This document shows positions 42,174 to 51,076 of a DNA stretch of 64,000 nucleotides, in pieces. Under the pieces are notes generated by a model. It ran no database searches. It was not told the origin of the DNA and saw nothing but the letters and a program-made list of their open reading frames with translations. How positions within the stretch are numbered: the stretch's first letter is position 1; every line of letters starts with the position of its first letter. The DNA is from an uncultured Porphyromonadaceae bacterium (GTDB lineage Bacteria; Bacteroidota; Bacteroidia; Bacteroidales; Muribaculaceae): the NCBI GenBank assembly GCA_900540625.1, contig UQGP01000008.1, positions 1-64,000 on the forward strand. Reading direction: 5' to 3'. The position numbers and the translations under genes are program-made.

Positions 42174-43856
42174 TTAATATTGGTCTGGAACGGGATCGGG
42201 CATCGAGAACGTTGCGTTGTTGGTGTTCGGGGTCACAGCGCCTCCGGACCACGGGCTAATCTTCTTGTTAGCCGAGGTCTCGTCGTTGGGGATCAGTGTC
42301 AGACGAGCGGGATCGCCGTATTTGATCTGATATACATATGCCGAGGGGAAGGTGCAACCTACACGGTCGATATCTTTATGCAGACGCATGGTGTCGAAGT
42401 ATGCGAGACCTTCGCCCCAAAGTTCGACGCGACGCTGGAACCAGCATTCGTCTTGGAATGCTTCGGCTGTAGTGGCCTTGCAGGTGTACTGCGGGTCACG
42501 ATAGGTTTGGATAAACGACTCGAGGGTCTGCTTGCCGCCTGCGAGGTTGCCGCTCATGGCTTGAGCCTCGGCAAGAGTCAGGTACATTTCCTCGATACGC
42601 ATCAAAGGTATATCGGATGCGTTGAGCGCTGTTTTGAGGACACCTTGGTAGGGACCGAACTTAACGTTGGTGTAAGGCATCAGGTTGAGGCCTGCATCTT
42701 GTCCGTAGCTGGGAGTTCCGATATTGAACTGGTCAAGATATGCCTGCTGTGCGGCGGAGAGGTTGCGGCTCTTGCGATTTTCGTCAAGCCACCAGCCTTT
42801 GCGAACGTCGCTCGAAGGAATCTTGTCGTATAGTTTCTTGGAGCACCATTTCCATACACCGCCCTGGTCTACGTAACCGTGTACGAAGGAGCAGGTCATC
42901 GAGGGGAAGTTGACAATCGAACCGCCGGCGATACCGTCTTGAGTTTCGCTGATGGCGATGCCCCACATCCACGAAGGATCGGCCATAGTGGTGAATCCGG
43001 GAACGCTAACCTCTTCTACGCTGTAAGGACGGCCTTCGAAAGCGGCGATGGCGCTCTGAGCGTCCTGTGCTGCTTCGGCGTATTTGTGCATAGACAGGTT
43101 GTAACGTGCACGCAGACCATAGGCGACAGCCTTGGACACGAGACGCTTGCTCTGGGTGTCGATGACATCGGAGGGCTTAATGGGGTTGTTGTCCAGCAGT
43201 TGGATGGCCTCATCGATATCCTTCATGATTTGGGCATAAGTCTCGGCAACAGTGCTGCGAGCGCATCCGTTCAGAGCGACTTCGTTGGCATTTTCTTCCG
43301 TCAGGATGGGAACACAGGGAGCGTCGGCATAGCCGTCATAGTTGAAGGCATATACCTGAGCCAGTGTCCAGTAGTCAAACGAACGAAGTGCGAGTGCCTG
43401 TGCACGGTAGAACTTGAGCTCGTTATTGTTCTCAACAGCATCGGCTGTAATGGTGGTCAGAATGTCGTTGCAAACCTTGATTTGCTCGTACTGATAGAAC
43501 CAAAGCATAGCCGAAGGATACGAACCGTCATTACCGCCGGCATACGATTCGAACGAAGCAAACCAGTTGTAACCGGAGTTCTTGGAGATATAGTCCTCGG
43601 TTTGGATATCATAGCCGATCATGGTGGCCGAGTATCCGAAGTCCAAGTGACCGCTCCAGTGCGTCAAGGCTTTGTAGAAAGCATTGAACGATCCGGTGAC
43701 GGATGCCGAGGCCAGTTCAGCCTTGTTCTGCAAGGCTACCCTCTTTTGGTCGGCGGAAACATAGCCGCCTTCGTATTTGGTGTCGAGGTCGGCGCAGGAT
43801 GCCGTGGCAAGTGCCAATGCGATGCCCGATACTACGACTTTATTGATGTATTTCAT
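42174..43856 (-). CDS. SusD/RagB-family nutrient-binding lipoprotein
   Basis: A 560-residue SusD-like lipoprotein. The signal peptide carries lipobox ATASC near residues 18-22. Family signatures are ALRSFDYWTLAQVYAFNYDG near residues 156-175 and PLMRIEEMYLTLAEAQAMSG near 434-453, and the end WSGGAVTPNTNNATFSMPDP. SusD forms the lid of the SusC channel and binds nutrient at the surface. No glycoside hydrolase or peptidase lies beside it, so the nutrient cannot be predicted. Confidence 0.94.
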   Translation of the reverse strand: MKYINKVVVSGIALALATASCADLDTKYEGGYVSADQKRVALQNKAELASASVTGSFNAFYKALTHWSGHLDFGYSATMIGYDIQTEDYISKNSGYNWFASFESYAGGNDGSYPSAMLWFYQYEQIKVCNDILTTITADAVENNNELKFYRAQALALRSFDYWTLAQVYAFNYDGYADAPCVPILTEENANEVALNGCARSTVAETYAQIMKDIDEAIQLLDNNPIKPSDVIDTQSKRLVSKAVAYGLRARYNLSMHKYAEAAQDAQSAIAAFEGRPYSVEEVSVPGFTTMADPSWMWGIAISETQDGIAGGSIVNFPSMTCSFVHGYVDQGGVWKWCSKKLYDKIPSSDVRKGWWLDENRKSRNLSAAQQAYLDQFNIGTPSYGQDAGLNLMPYTNVKFGPYQGVLKTALNASDIPLMRIEEMYLTLAEAQAMSGNLAGGKQTLESFIQTYRDPQYTCKATTAEAFQDECWFQRRVELWGEGLAYFDTMRLHKDIDRVGCTFPSAYVYQIKYGDPARLTLIPNDETSANKKISPWSGGAVTPNTNNATFSMPDPVPDQY

Positions 43857-43908
43857 ATTATTTATTCCTATAAAAAGTTATTGGGAATGCGTGTTGTAGT
43901 ATTAAGCT

Positions 43909-46900
43909 TTAGAAGCTTACGCGGAGACCGCCGGAGATGGAACGGATGGGCGAGTAGGTCGCGTTGCGCGAGGACAGGAAGCCTTGGCGCGGGTCAAGAC
44001 CTTTGCGCTTGCTCCAGAGAGCCACATTCTCGGCTGCGCCGTAGATGCGCAGTTCGCTCAAGCCGAGCTTTTTGGTCCATGCTTGCGGGAAGGTATAGCC
44101 GAGGGTGATATTGTTCAGCGACAGATAGTTGCTCGAAATCAGGAAGCGGTCGCTGGTTGCATTTGCATACTGAGATGCAAGACCTTCGTTGGCCATACGG
44201 GGAACGTCGGTTGCTGTGTTTGTGGGGCTCCATGCCTTGGCGATGTCTTTGTGCCAGGTTCTGCCGAGGTACGAGGTGGCACCGGGATCCATGAACGACT
44301 GATAGGAGCTATCAAAAATCTTACCACCTGCTTGGTATGCGAATTGGATGCTGAAGTCTACACCGTAAGCCTTGACATCGGCGCCGAAACCACCATAAAC
44401 CTTAGGCATAATGTTGCCGGTCTCTTTACGGTTGGTGTTGCGTGCGGTGGAGAAGTCGGTAGTTTCGTATTCTTCGGTCTGATAGATAGGCTCGCCAAGG
44501 TAACCGGTACCGATTTGTATATCGTTGCCGTTAGCGTCCTTGACATTGCGACGTGCAGTGTAGAGTGCCACACCGTTTTCGTCAACGCCTGCATAGTGTA
44601 CAAGCCACATATTGTACATGGACTTGCCTTCTTCAATGACGCGAGTGGTCGAGTATTCCCATTGACCGTTGTTGTTCTTCAGGCCTTCTGCGATTTCGAT
44701 GACTTTGTTCTGCGGCATAGTTGCATTGGCAAAGACGTTAACTTCAATACCCTTGCTCTTATTCGTGAACACGTTGTAGTTCAATTCGATTTCGAAACCG
44801 CTGTTACGCATCGAACCTACGTTCTTGGGGAAGGTGGTGTAACCCAGCGAGGGGTTAACGGGAAGGTTCATCAACATATCGGAGGTCTGACGGCTATAGT
44901 ACTCGAAAGTACCGGCGAGTTTGCCTTTCCAGAGGCTGAAGTCAACACCGACGTTGAAGTTGTTGGATTTCTCCCAAGTGATGTCGGGGTTACCCTTGTA
45001 TGCAAGTTCCGAGTCGGAGAACACACCGTTGCTACCGGTCATGGAGTAGTAGTCCTGATATGCCTGATAGAGGGTGGTGTTGTAGATGCGGTCGTTACCG
45101 TTCTGACCGAAAGATGCTTTGATCTTCAACAGGTCGATAACGTCCTTGGCACCGGCCATGAAGGCTTCGTTGTTGAGGTCCCAACCACCGGATACCGACC
45201 AGAACGAACCCCAGCGGTGATCTTTAGCGAAGGCGGAGCTACCGTCACGACGCCAAGATGCTTGCAGATAGTAGCGGTTAGCGTAGTTGTATTTCAGACG
45301 GGCGAGTACCGAGCGGTGACCCAGGGAAGCGCGAGAGCCTTCGCCGAGTTTGTTGTCAATGGTGTTGTTAACCACGTCTGCATCGGGGAGGTAGAGGTTC
45401 TGACCCTCGGCACCTACATATTCGGTGCGATAGTCCTGAGATTCGACAGCAGCCATAACGCCTACTGTGTGTTTCTCGGCAAATGTACGGGTGTAGTCAA
45501 CTAGACCTTGCAGGCTGACGGTGCTGTTGCGGCTCATCTGCTGTTCGACGCGACCACCGAAGGATGCGAACTGACCGTAAAGCGAGTTGTCAAGACTGTT
45601 GTATTTGGTGTTGTCGAGGTAGTAGCCGACTGTACCGCTGATGGTAAGACCTTTCAGAGGCGTCAGGATGGCGTACCACTTGGCATCGAAGATATCGGAA
45701 ACGAATTCACGCTTGTCGTATGCGAGCGAACCTGCGGGGTTGGCGGTAGACCATGCGCCGGACGAGCGGGCGGTCAGACGGCCATAGCCGTAATCGGTAG
45801 GCAGACCGAAGTCATACAGCGGCTTGCCATAGTGCTCGTTATACATCACGCGGCCTTCTTTATCGCGTACATAGATGGGGAAGATAGGAGCCAATTGGTT
45901 GACTACGGCGAATGCATTGGCCGACGAGTTGTAGGAGCCAGAAGTCTGGCTGGCGGGATAACCGGAGTTGGTGTAGATGTAGTTGAGTTGTGTACCCAGT
46001 TTCATCCAATCCTTAGCCTGATATTCGACGGACGAGCGGGTGCTCAGACGTTTGAAGTGCGATCCTTCGAGGATACCTTCGTCGCTGAGGTAGCTGCCGG
46101 ATACATAGTATGTAAAGCGGCCCTGGCCACCGCGTATGCTCAGTGAGTAGTCCTGACGAAGACCGGTGCGGAATGTTTCATCAGCCCAGTTGTCGGGTGT
46201 ATAGTAGTATCTACCGTCGTTGTAACCCGGAGTTGCATTGGGGTTGAATTTGCCGTTAAGACCGATGAGGTCCTGACCTACGGGCACGCTGTAAGTGCGC
46301 TGACCCAGAGCGCCCCAGATGCTGCTGTTGGCATAGCGGTGAGCTGCGAGGGCATCGCCACCGAGCTTGCTGTCCATGTAGCGGGTGGTATAGAACGAAC
46401 GATAGAGGGTTTCGAAGTATTCGCCGGGATCGGTGATGACGTCGTAGTTGCTCAGGGCACGCGAGTTGCCACCCCAGCGAGCGTCAAAGGTGATCTGTGC
46501 GGCACCTTCTTTACCTTTCTTGGTGGTAATCATGATGACACCGTTGGCGCCACGAGCACCATACAGGGCGGTGGAAGCGGCATCCTTAAGTACGGTGATG
46601 CTTTCGATATCGCCGGAAGCGATGTCGCTGATCGAGCCGTCATAGGGGAAACCGTCGACTACATAAAGCGGAGCTGTGGAACCGTTGATAGAGCCGACGC
46701 CACGGATGAGCACGCTCGAACCTACGCCGGGCTGGCCGTTGGACGACATGGTCTGCACACCGGCCATCTTACCGGAAAGTGCATTGGTGACATTGGACAC
46801 AAGAGCATCCTGCAGCTTATCGGCCTTCACTACGGAAGCCGAGCCGGTGTACTCGCTCTTTTTCTCACGTCCGTATGCCACAACAACCATCTCATCGAGC

Positions 46901-47202
46901 ACGGTAGTCGAGGACGAAAGGTGAATCGTCATGTGTCCGGAAGTGATGGCTACGGTCTTGGGCGCAAAACCGGTGAAGGACACAGTGATGTTCTTGACGT
47001 TGGCGGCTACTTGAAGGCGGAACTCGCCTTTCGCATCCGTAACCACGCCAAGGTTACTGCCGGCGGGAGTTACAGAAGCGCCAATGATGGGTTCTTCTTC
47101 GCCGCCTTCTTCGAGGACGGTACCGACAACCGTGCGCATCTGAGCAGATGCACACACGCTGAGCGAAAGTACTGTCACAAGTAATAGAAACAGCTTTTTC
47201 AT
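43909..47202 (-). CDS. SusC/RagA-family TonB-dependent outer membrane transporter
   Basis: A 1097-residue TonB-linked barrel. A signal peptide (residues 1-20) is followed by a carboxypeptidase-like regulatory domain (residues about 22-110), a short TonB-box region and the plug with ALSGKMAGVQTMSSNGQPGV near residues 142-161 and LYVVDGFPYDG. The barrel ends in RSISGGLRVSF, the typical aromatic terminus. It imports the ligand captured by the SusD partner. A promoter at 47318-47325 gives a leader of about 110 bases. No ECF sigma/anti-sigma pair or hybrid regulator is adjacent. Confidence 0.95.
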   Translation of the reverse strand: MKKLFLLLVTVLSLSVCASAQMRTVVGTVLEEGGEEEPIIGASVTPAGSNLGVVTDAKGEFRLQVAANVKNITVSFTGFAPKTVAITSGHMTIHLSSSTTVLDEMVVVAYGREKKSEYTGSASVVKADKLQDALVSNVTNALSGKMAGVQTMSSNGQPGVGSSVLIRGVGSINGSTAPLYVVDGFPYDGSISDIASGDIESITVLKDAASTALYGARGANGVIMITTKKGKEGAAQITFDARWGGNSRALSNYDVITDPGEYFETLYRSFYTTRYMDSKLGGDALAAHRYANSSIWGALGQRTYSVPVGQDLIGLNGKFNPNATPGYNDGRYYYTPDNWADETFRTGLRQDYSLSIRGGQGRFTYYVSGSYLSDEGILEGSHFKRLSTRSSVEYQAKDWMKLGTQLNYIYTNSGYPASQTSGSYNSSANAFAVVNQLAPIFPIYVRDKEGRVMYNEHYGKPLYDFGLPTDYGYGRLTARSSGAWSTANPAGSLAYDKREFVSDIFDAKWYAILTPLKGLTISGTVGYYLDNTKYNSLDNSLYGQFASFGGRVEQQMSRNSTVSLQGLVDYTRTFAEKHTVGVMAAVESQDYRTEYVGAEGQNLYLPDADVVNNTIDNKLGEGSRASLGHRSVLARLKYNYANRYYLQASWRRDGSSAFAKDHRWGSFWSVSGGWDLNNEAFMAGAKDVIDLLKIKASFGQNGNDRIYNTTLYQAYQDYYSMTGSNGVFSDSELAYKGNPDITWEKSNNFNVGVDFSLWKGKLAGTFEYYSRQTSDMLMNLPVNPSLGYTTFPKNVGSMRNSGFEIELNYNVFTNKSKGIEVNVFANATMPQNKVIEIAEGLKNNNGQWEYSTTRVIEEGKSMYNMWLVHYAGVDENGVALYTARRNVKDANGNDIQIGTGYLGEPIYQTEEYETTDFSTARNTNRKETGNIMPKVYGGFGADVKAYGVDFSIQFAYQAGGKIFDSSYQSFMDPGATSYLGRTWHKDIAKAWSPTNTATDVPRMANEGLASQYANATSDRFLISSNYLSLNNITLGYTFPQAWTKKLGLSELRIYGAAENVALWSKRKGLDPRQGFLSSRNATYSPIRSISGGLRVSF

Positions 47203-47317
47203 ACTAAAAACAATTAGACAATAAATAAATTAAACAATTGATATTCAACTTTTATGGTAGAACCATAGGACTTGGATAGCCTTTGCGGTCCTGTATTTTC
47301 TGCTATATATGATTTCA

Positions 47318-47325
47318 CAAAGTTA
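47318..47325 (-). promoter_or_regulatory. susC operon -7 box
   Basis: Minus-strand TAACTTTG. The -33 position has no clear TTG. Confidence 0.5.
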
Positions 47326-47597
47326 AACACTTTTGGCTAATAATAAAGGTTTTTCATAAAAAAATTTTTGATTTTAACATTTGTCGCGGGCCTTTTTGAG
47401 CGTCATTTTTCATCGAAATATGTCGTTTTGATATTTCAAGCACATTTTTCTGTTAAATACCACCTTTTAACGCTTACAATTACACCGAAAACACATTTTT
47501 TGCCGACATTTTGCCAAAGTAAAATTTTTATGTTATACAACATATTTTCGGGTCGCCCCCTCGTTTTTCCAATTTCCGCAACATCGGGGCACAAAAC

Positions 47598-47645
47598 AAT
47601 AATGAGAGACGGTCTAATAGTCGTCTCTCATTATTATATATAGGG
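47598..47645. terminator. Terminator of the CoA-transferase gene
   Basis: AATAATGAGAGACG (47598-47611) and CGTCTCTCATTATT (47632-47645) form a perfect 14-bp stem around a 20-base loop, 80 bases beyond the minus-strand gene. A T-rich stretch (TTGTTTTG) follows. Confidence 0.75.
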
Positions 47646-47725
47646 GGAGCTGTCGCGTTATTCCGGACCTATCGAACTATGCGCAGGACCTGCCGCGGCT
47701 CCGCGAATACACAGCGTACCGATTC

Positions 47726-49219
47726 TCAGCAGTAGCGAGCGAAGTCGGCGTTGCGCATATCGCCTGTTTCGTTGAAGGCGTTATGGAATGCGAAAGCTGC
47801 AGCCAGCGTGTGCGGGGTCTGACCGCCCTTGCCCAACTTGAGGTAATCAAGCAGCAGCGGACGATACATGGGATGTGCGCAGTTGTTGATAATCTCGTAG
47901 GCGCGTTCCACCGGATCCTTGCGACGAAGGTCGGCAACGCCCTGGTCCGTAACGATGATGTCCACCGAGTGCTCGGTATGGTCCACGTGTGCCACCATAG
48001 GCACGATATTGGAGATGAGTCCTCCCTTGGTAATTGAAGGACATGAGAAGATGGAGATGTAGCCGTTGCGGGTAAAGTCACCGCTGCCGCCTACACCGTT
48101 CATCATCTTGGTACCCAAGACGTGCGTGGAGTTGACATTACCAAAGACATCAGCCTCAAGAGCCGTATTCATGGCAATGACACCTATGCGGCGGATGACC
48201 TCGGGATTATTGGAAATCTCGGCCGGACGCATGAGTATTTTGTCGTGGAAGAAGCTCATGTCGGCAAAGAGTTTGGCCTCCGTGTCGTCGGACAGCGTCA
48301 TCGAACAGGTGGACGCAAAGGTGCATTTGCCTTTCTTCATCAGTTCGAGCACGGCGTCTTGCAGCACCTCGGTGTACATCATAAAGGGAGGCAGTTCCTT
48401 GCTCTCACCCAGGTTGTAGAGCACGGCATTGGCTACATTACCCACGCCGGACTGCAAGGGCAGGAATTCGGGGGGCAGACCACCCTTACGATATTCGCCG
48501 ATAAGGAAGTTGACTACGTTCGAGCCTATTTGCTCGGACACGGCGTCCGGAGCGGTGAAGGACTTGACGCCGTCGTACGAGTTGGTGCGAACGATGCCGC
48601 GCACTTTGGCCGGGTCAATTTTTAATATAGGTGTACCTATGCGGTCGTTGGCTGCATATATGGGTATTTCGCGACGACGCGGCGGATCCTGTAGCAGCAC
48701 TATGTCGTGCATACCGTAGAGACTCTTGGGCAGCTTTTCGTTAAGTTCGATGATAATATTCTTGGCCAGTTTGGCGTAAGTGGGGACGTTGCCCAGGCCG
48801 CAACCGAGCAGTACCTCGCCGGCGGGGGTGATGTCGGCAGCCTCGATGATACACCAATCGATACCGCCATAAAATCCGTAACGTACTTCCTGAGCCATCT
48901 CGGAGAGGTGACGGTCAAAGTAGTGGCAGTCATGGGCGTTGATACGCTTGCGCAGGTCGGGAACATTCTGGTAAGGCGCACGCATATTGATGGCGTTGGC
49001 GCGGCTCAGAGCTCCGTCGGCATGGTCCGAGGTGGACGCACCGGTGAAGATGTTTACCTTGAAGGGTCGACCGGCCTCGTGTTCGGCGATAGCACGTACT
49101 GCGAGGGCCTCGGTGATAAATTTGGGCGCTCCGGGGGCGGTGAAGCCTGAAAATCCCAAAGTCTGTCCGTCTTGAATCATTTCGGCAGCTTCTTGCGCCG
49201 TGATGAAGTTATAACTCAT
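47726..49219 (-). CDS. Acetyl-CoA hydrolase/transferase family protein (succinate CoA-transferase type)
   Basis: A 497-residue CoA-transferase of the family that moves CoA between acetyl- or propionyl-CoA and succinate. The start at 49219 (MSYNFITAQEAAEM) has the family N-terminus; a reading from 49273 adds 18 unmatched residues. GFTAPGAPKFITEALAV lies near residues 27-43, QSGVGNVANAVLYNLGES near 250-267, then MMYTEVLQD, whose Glu is the likely CoA-accepting residue. In fermenting Bacteroidales this enzyme works in propionate and succinate metabolism. Its promoter overlaps the miaB promoter in a palindrome. Confidence 0.92.
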   Translation of the reverse strand: MSYNFITAQEAAEMIQDGQTLGFSGFTAPGAPKFITEALAVRAIAEHEAGRPFKVNIFTGASTSDHADGALSRANAINMRAPYQNVPDLRKRINAHDCHYFDRHLSEMAQEVRYGFYGGIDWCIIEAADITPAGEVLLGCGLGNVPTYAKLAKNIIIELNEKLPKSLYGMHDIVLLQDPPRRREIPIYAANDRIGTPILKIDPAKVRGIVRTNSYDGVKSFTAPDAVSEQIGSNVVNFLIGEYRKGGLPPEFLPLQSGVGNVANAVLYNLGESKELPPFMMYTEVLQDAVLELMKKGKCTFASTCSMTLSDDTEAKLFADMSFFHDKILMRPAEISNNPEVIRRIGVIAMNTALEADVFGNVNSTHVLGTKMMNGVGGSGDFTRNGYISIFSCPSITKGGLISNIVPMVAHVDHTEHSVDIIVTDQGVADLRRKDPVERAYEIINNCAHPMYRPLLLDYLKLGKGGQTPHTLAAAFAFHNAFNETGDMRNADFARYC

Positions 49220-49313
49220 GGTTATCGGGGGTAATAAAGATGTAAATGGTTTATCTCTGCTATTATGCCGCACATAGGTCCCTGTAGATGGTGGGACTTC
49301 GGCGGAAAATTAG

Positions 49314-49354
49314 TAATTTTGCGCAAAATTAGCCAATAGTGCGCACGCGCACAA
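49314..49354. promoter_or_regulatory. Palindromic promoter region between the CoA-transferase and miaB
   Basis: The perfect 18-bp palindrome TAATTTTGCGCAAAATTA (49314-49331) contains a -7 box for each strand. The minus-strand box (49324-49331) has a TTTG -33 at 49352-49355 with a 20-base spacer and so should drive the CoA-transferase gene. The plus-strand box (49314-49321) has no -33 partner and would serve miaB. Each transcript would begin within the opposing box. Confidence 0.55.
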
Positions 49355-49372
49355 ACTTTTTTCTATAAAAAT

Positions 49373-50740
49373 ATGCAAGAAACGCCCCTTCGGCCCGCGG
49401 AAGATGCTCCGCACCGGGTATATATAGAGACTTACGGTTGCCAAATGAACGTCGCCGACAGCGAAGTTGTGGCCTCCATAGTTGGTATGGCCGGGTATAC
49501 AGCCACCGATGACATCGACCAAGCAGACGCCGTACTGCTCAACACCTGCTCAATACGCGACAACGCCGAGCAAAAGATTTTGCATCGACTGGAGGCTCTG
49601 CGTGCACTACGTCGACGCCGCCACGGTCGCCTCATCATCGGCGTCATCGGATGCATGGCCGAGCGCACGGGCCGGGACCTGATAGACAACCACGGCGTGG
49701 ACATCGTGGCCGGTCCGGACAGCTATATGGACCTGCCGGCACTGCTCGAAGGCGCCGCCGCCGGACATCCGGGCGCCAATGTCACCCTGAGCACCACCGA
49801 AACATACCGCGATATCATGCCCGTACGCTTGAGCGGAGCCGTTGTCAGCGGATTTGTTTCCATCATGCGCGGATGCAACAACTTCTGCTCGTACTGCATC
49901 GTGCCATATACACGCGGCCGCGAGCGCAGCCGTCCCCTCGACAGCATCCTCGCCGAAGTGGCCGACCTGCGCCGTCAGGGCTTCAAGGAAGTAACGCTGC
50001 TGGGACAGAACGTCAATTCGTACCGATATGTCGCCGAAGACGACACCGTCACCGGATTTGCCGAGTTGCTGGCGGCCGTAGCCGAAGCTGCGCCCGATAT
50101 GCGCGTGCGCTTCACCACCAGCCACCCCAAGGACATGAGCGATGAAACCCTCCGGGTCATGGCCGCCCACCCCAATATCTGCCGACACGTCCATCTGCCC
50201 GTACAAAGCGGCAGTAACGCCGTACTCAAGGCCATGAACCGCAAATACACCCGCGAGTGGTATCTCGAACGTATCGCCGCCATACGCCGCTATATGCCCG
50301 ATGCCGGCATCTCCACCGACTTGTTCACCGGATTTCACGGCGAGACCGAAGAGGACTTCGAGCAAACGCTGTCGCTGATGCGCGAAGTGGGCTTTGACTC
50401 CGCCTTCATGTTCAAGTACAGCGAGCGTCCGGGCACATTGGCCAGCCGCACAATGCCGGATAATATTCCCGAAGAAGTCAAGATCGAGCGCCTCAACCGT
50501 ATGATTGCCTTGCAAAACGAGTTGTCCCTGGCCTCGAACCGCCGCGACATAGGTAAGGTTTTCGACGTGTTGGTCGAAGGCGCAGCCAAACGCAGTGCTA
50601 CACAGCGCGTAGGCCGCACCTCACAGAACAAGGTGTGCGTCTTCGATGCCGTACCACAGGCCAAAGTCGGAGCAACGGTGCGCGTCCGCGTCATCGATGC
50701 CACCTCGGCCACACTTCTGGCCGAGGCCGTGACAGACTGA
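49373..50740 (+). CDS. miaB: tRNA-2-methylthio-N6-dimethylallyladenosine synthase MiaB
   Basis: A 455-residue radical-SAM methylthiotransferase acting on i6A37 of tRNAs. The N-terminal UPF0004 domain has ETYGCQMNVADSE near residues 22-34 and a Cys in LLNTCSIRD and GCMAER. The radical-SAM motif is CNNFCSYCIVPYTRGRERSR near residues 165-184. A C-terminal TRAM domain ends the protein (QNKVCVFDAVPQAKVG). The first 20 residues are a short acidic extension. tRNA-Phe, a substrate of MiaB, is in this window. Confidence 0.96.
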   Translation: MQETPLRPAEDAPHRVYIETYGCQMNVADSEVVASIVGMAGYTATDDIDQADAVLLNTCSIRDNAEQKILHRLEALRALRRRRHGRLIIGVIGCMAERTGRDLIDNHGVDIVAGPDSYMDLPALLEGAAAGHPGANVTLSTTETYRDIMPVRLSGAVVSGFVSIMRGCNNFCSYCIVPYTRGRERSRPLDSILAEVADLRRQGFKEVTLLGQNVNSYRYVAEDDTVTGFAELLAAVAEAAPDMRVRFTTSHPKDMSDETLRVMAAHPNICRHVHLPVQSGSNAVLKAMNRKYTREWYLERIAAIRRYMPDAGISTDLFTGFHGETEEDFEQTLSLMREVGFDSAFMFKYSERPGTLASRTMPDNIPEEVKIERLNRMIALQNELSLASNRRDIGKVFDVLVEGAAKRSATQRVGRTSQNKVCVFDAVPQAKVGATVRVRVIDATSATLLAEAVTD

Positions 50741-50843
50741 CCCTAAAACAGCGCGAAAGGCATCGAACCCCGGCAAAAACGCCAAAAGACAGAGCATTAT
50801 CGTTAAAATATCTGAAATAGCGGTGCTTTTTTCGTCTAAAGTC

Positions 50844-50875
50844 TTGACAACCGGGGTCCTGATTTGCTACCTTTG
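50844..50875 (+). promoter_or_regulatory. ftsX operon promoter
   Basis: TTG at 50844-50846 and TACCTTTG at 50868-50875, separated by 21 bases. Confidence 0.6.
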
Positions 50876-50965
50876 CCGAACTTCGCGGCAAAAGGCAGCA
50901 AACCGGGCGTACCTCAGCCTCCGGGCAAGGCACATCGGCACGAGCAACCGAGCCACGCTTATACA

Positions 50966-51059
50966 TTATTATACAATCAACGGCTACATTGCCGGACAAT
51001 GCGATTATGCGCACGATACCGGGTCGATGCACAAGACCAAACTCACGATTGTATAATAA
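50966..51059 (+). promoter_or_regulatory. Branched RNA structure in the ftsX leader
   Basis: TTATTATACAATC (50966-50978) and GATTGTATAATAA (51047-51059) are perfect reverse complements, closing a 94-base domain that ends 17 bases before the ftsX ATG. Inside lie a hairpin CGGC-TACATT-GCCG (50981-50994) and a second, GCACGA/TCG-A-TGC (51011-51030), with one bulge. This three-way arrangement could be a cis-regulatory leader. No known riboswitch is recognised. Confidence 0.45.
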
Positions 51060-51076
51060 AAGACAGCACGAATATA

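Larger units (their letters stand above)
47203..47725. other. Intergenic region upstream of the susC operon
   Basis: 523 bases, A+T rich, no credible ORF. It contains the susC -7 box (47318-47325, minus) and, nearer the CoA-transferase gene, a terminator at 47598-47645. The leader of susC is about 110 bases. The segment 47340-47590 shows only A/T-rich sequence and nothing else recognised. Confidence 0.6.
50741..51076 (+). other. Long leader region upstream of ftsX
   Basis: 336 bases without a gene. A promoter at 50844-50875 implies a leader of nearly 200 bases. The part next to ftsX folds into a branched structure (separate entry). The first 100 bases hold only the miaB 3' flank. Confidence 0.6.

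Noticed and set aside
43984..45504. 506-codon plus-strand open frame
   Set aside because: Antisense to susC; no recognisable domain or start signals.
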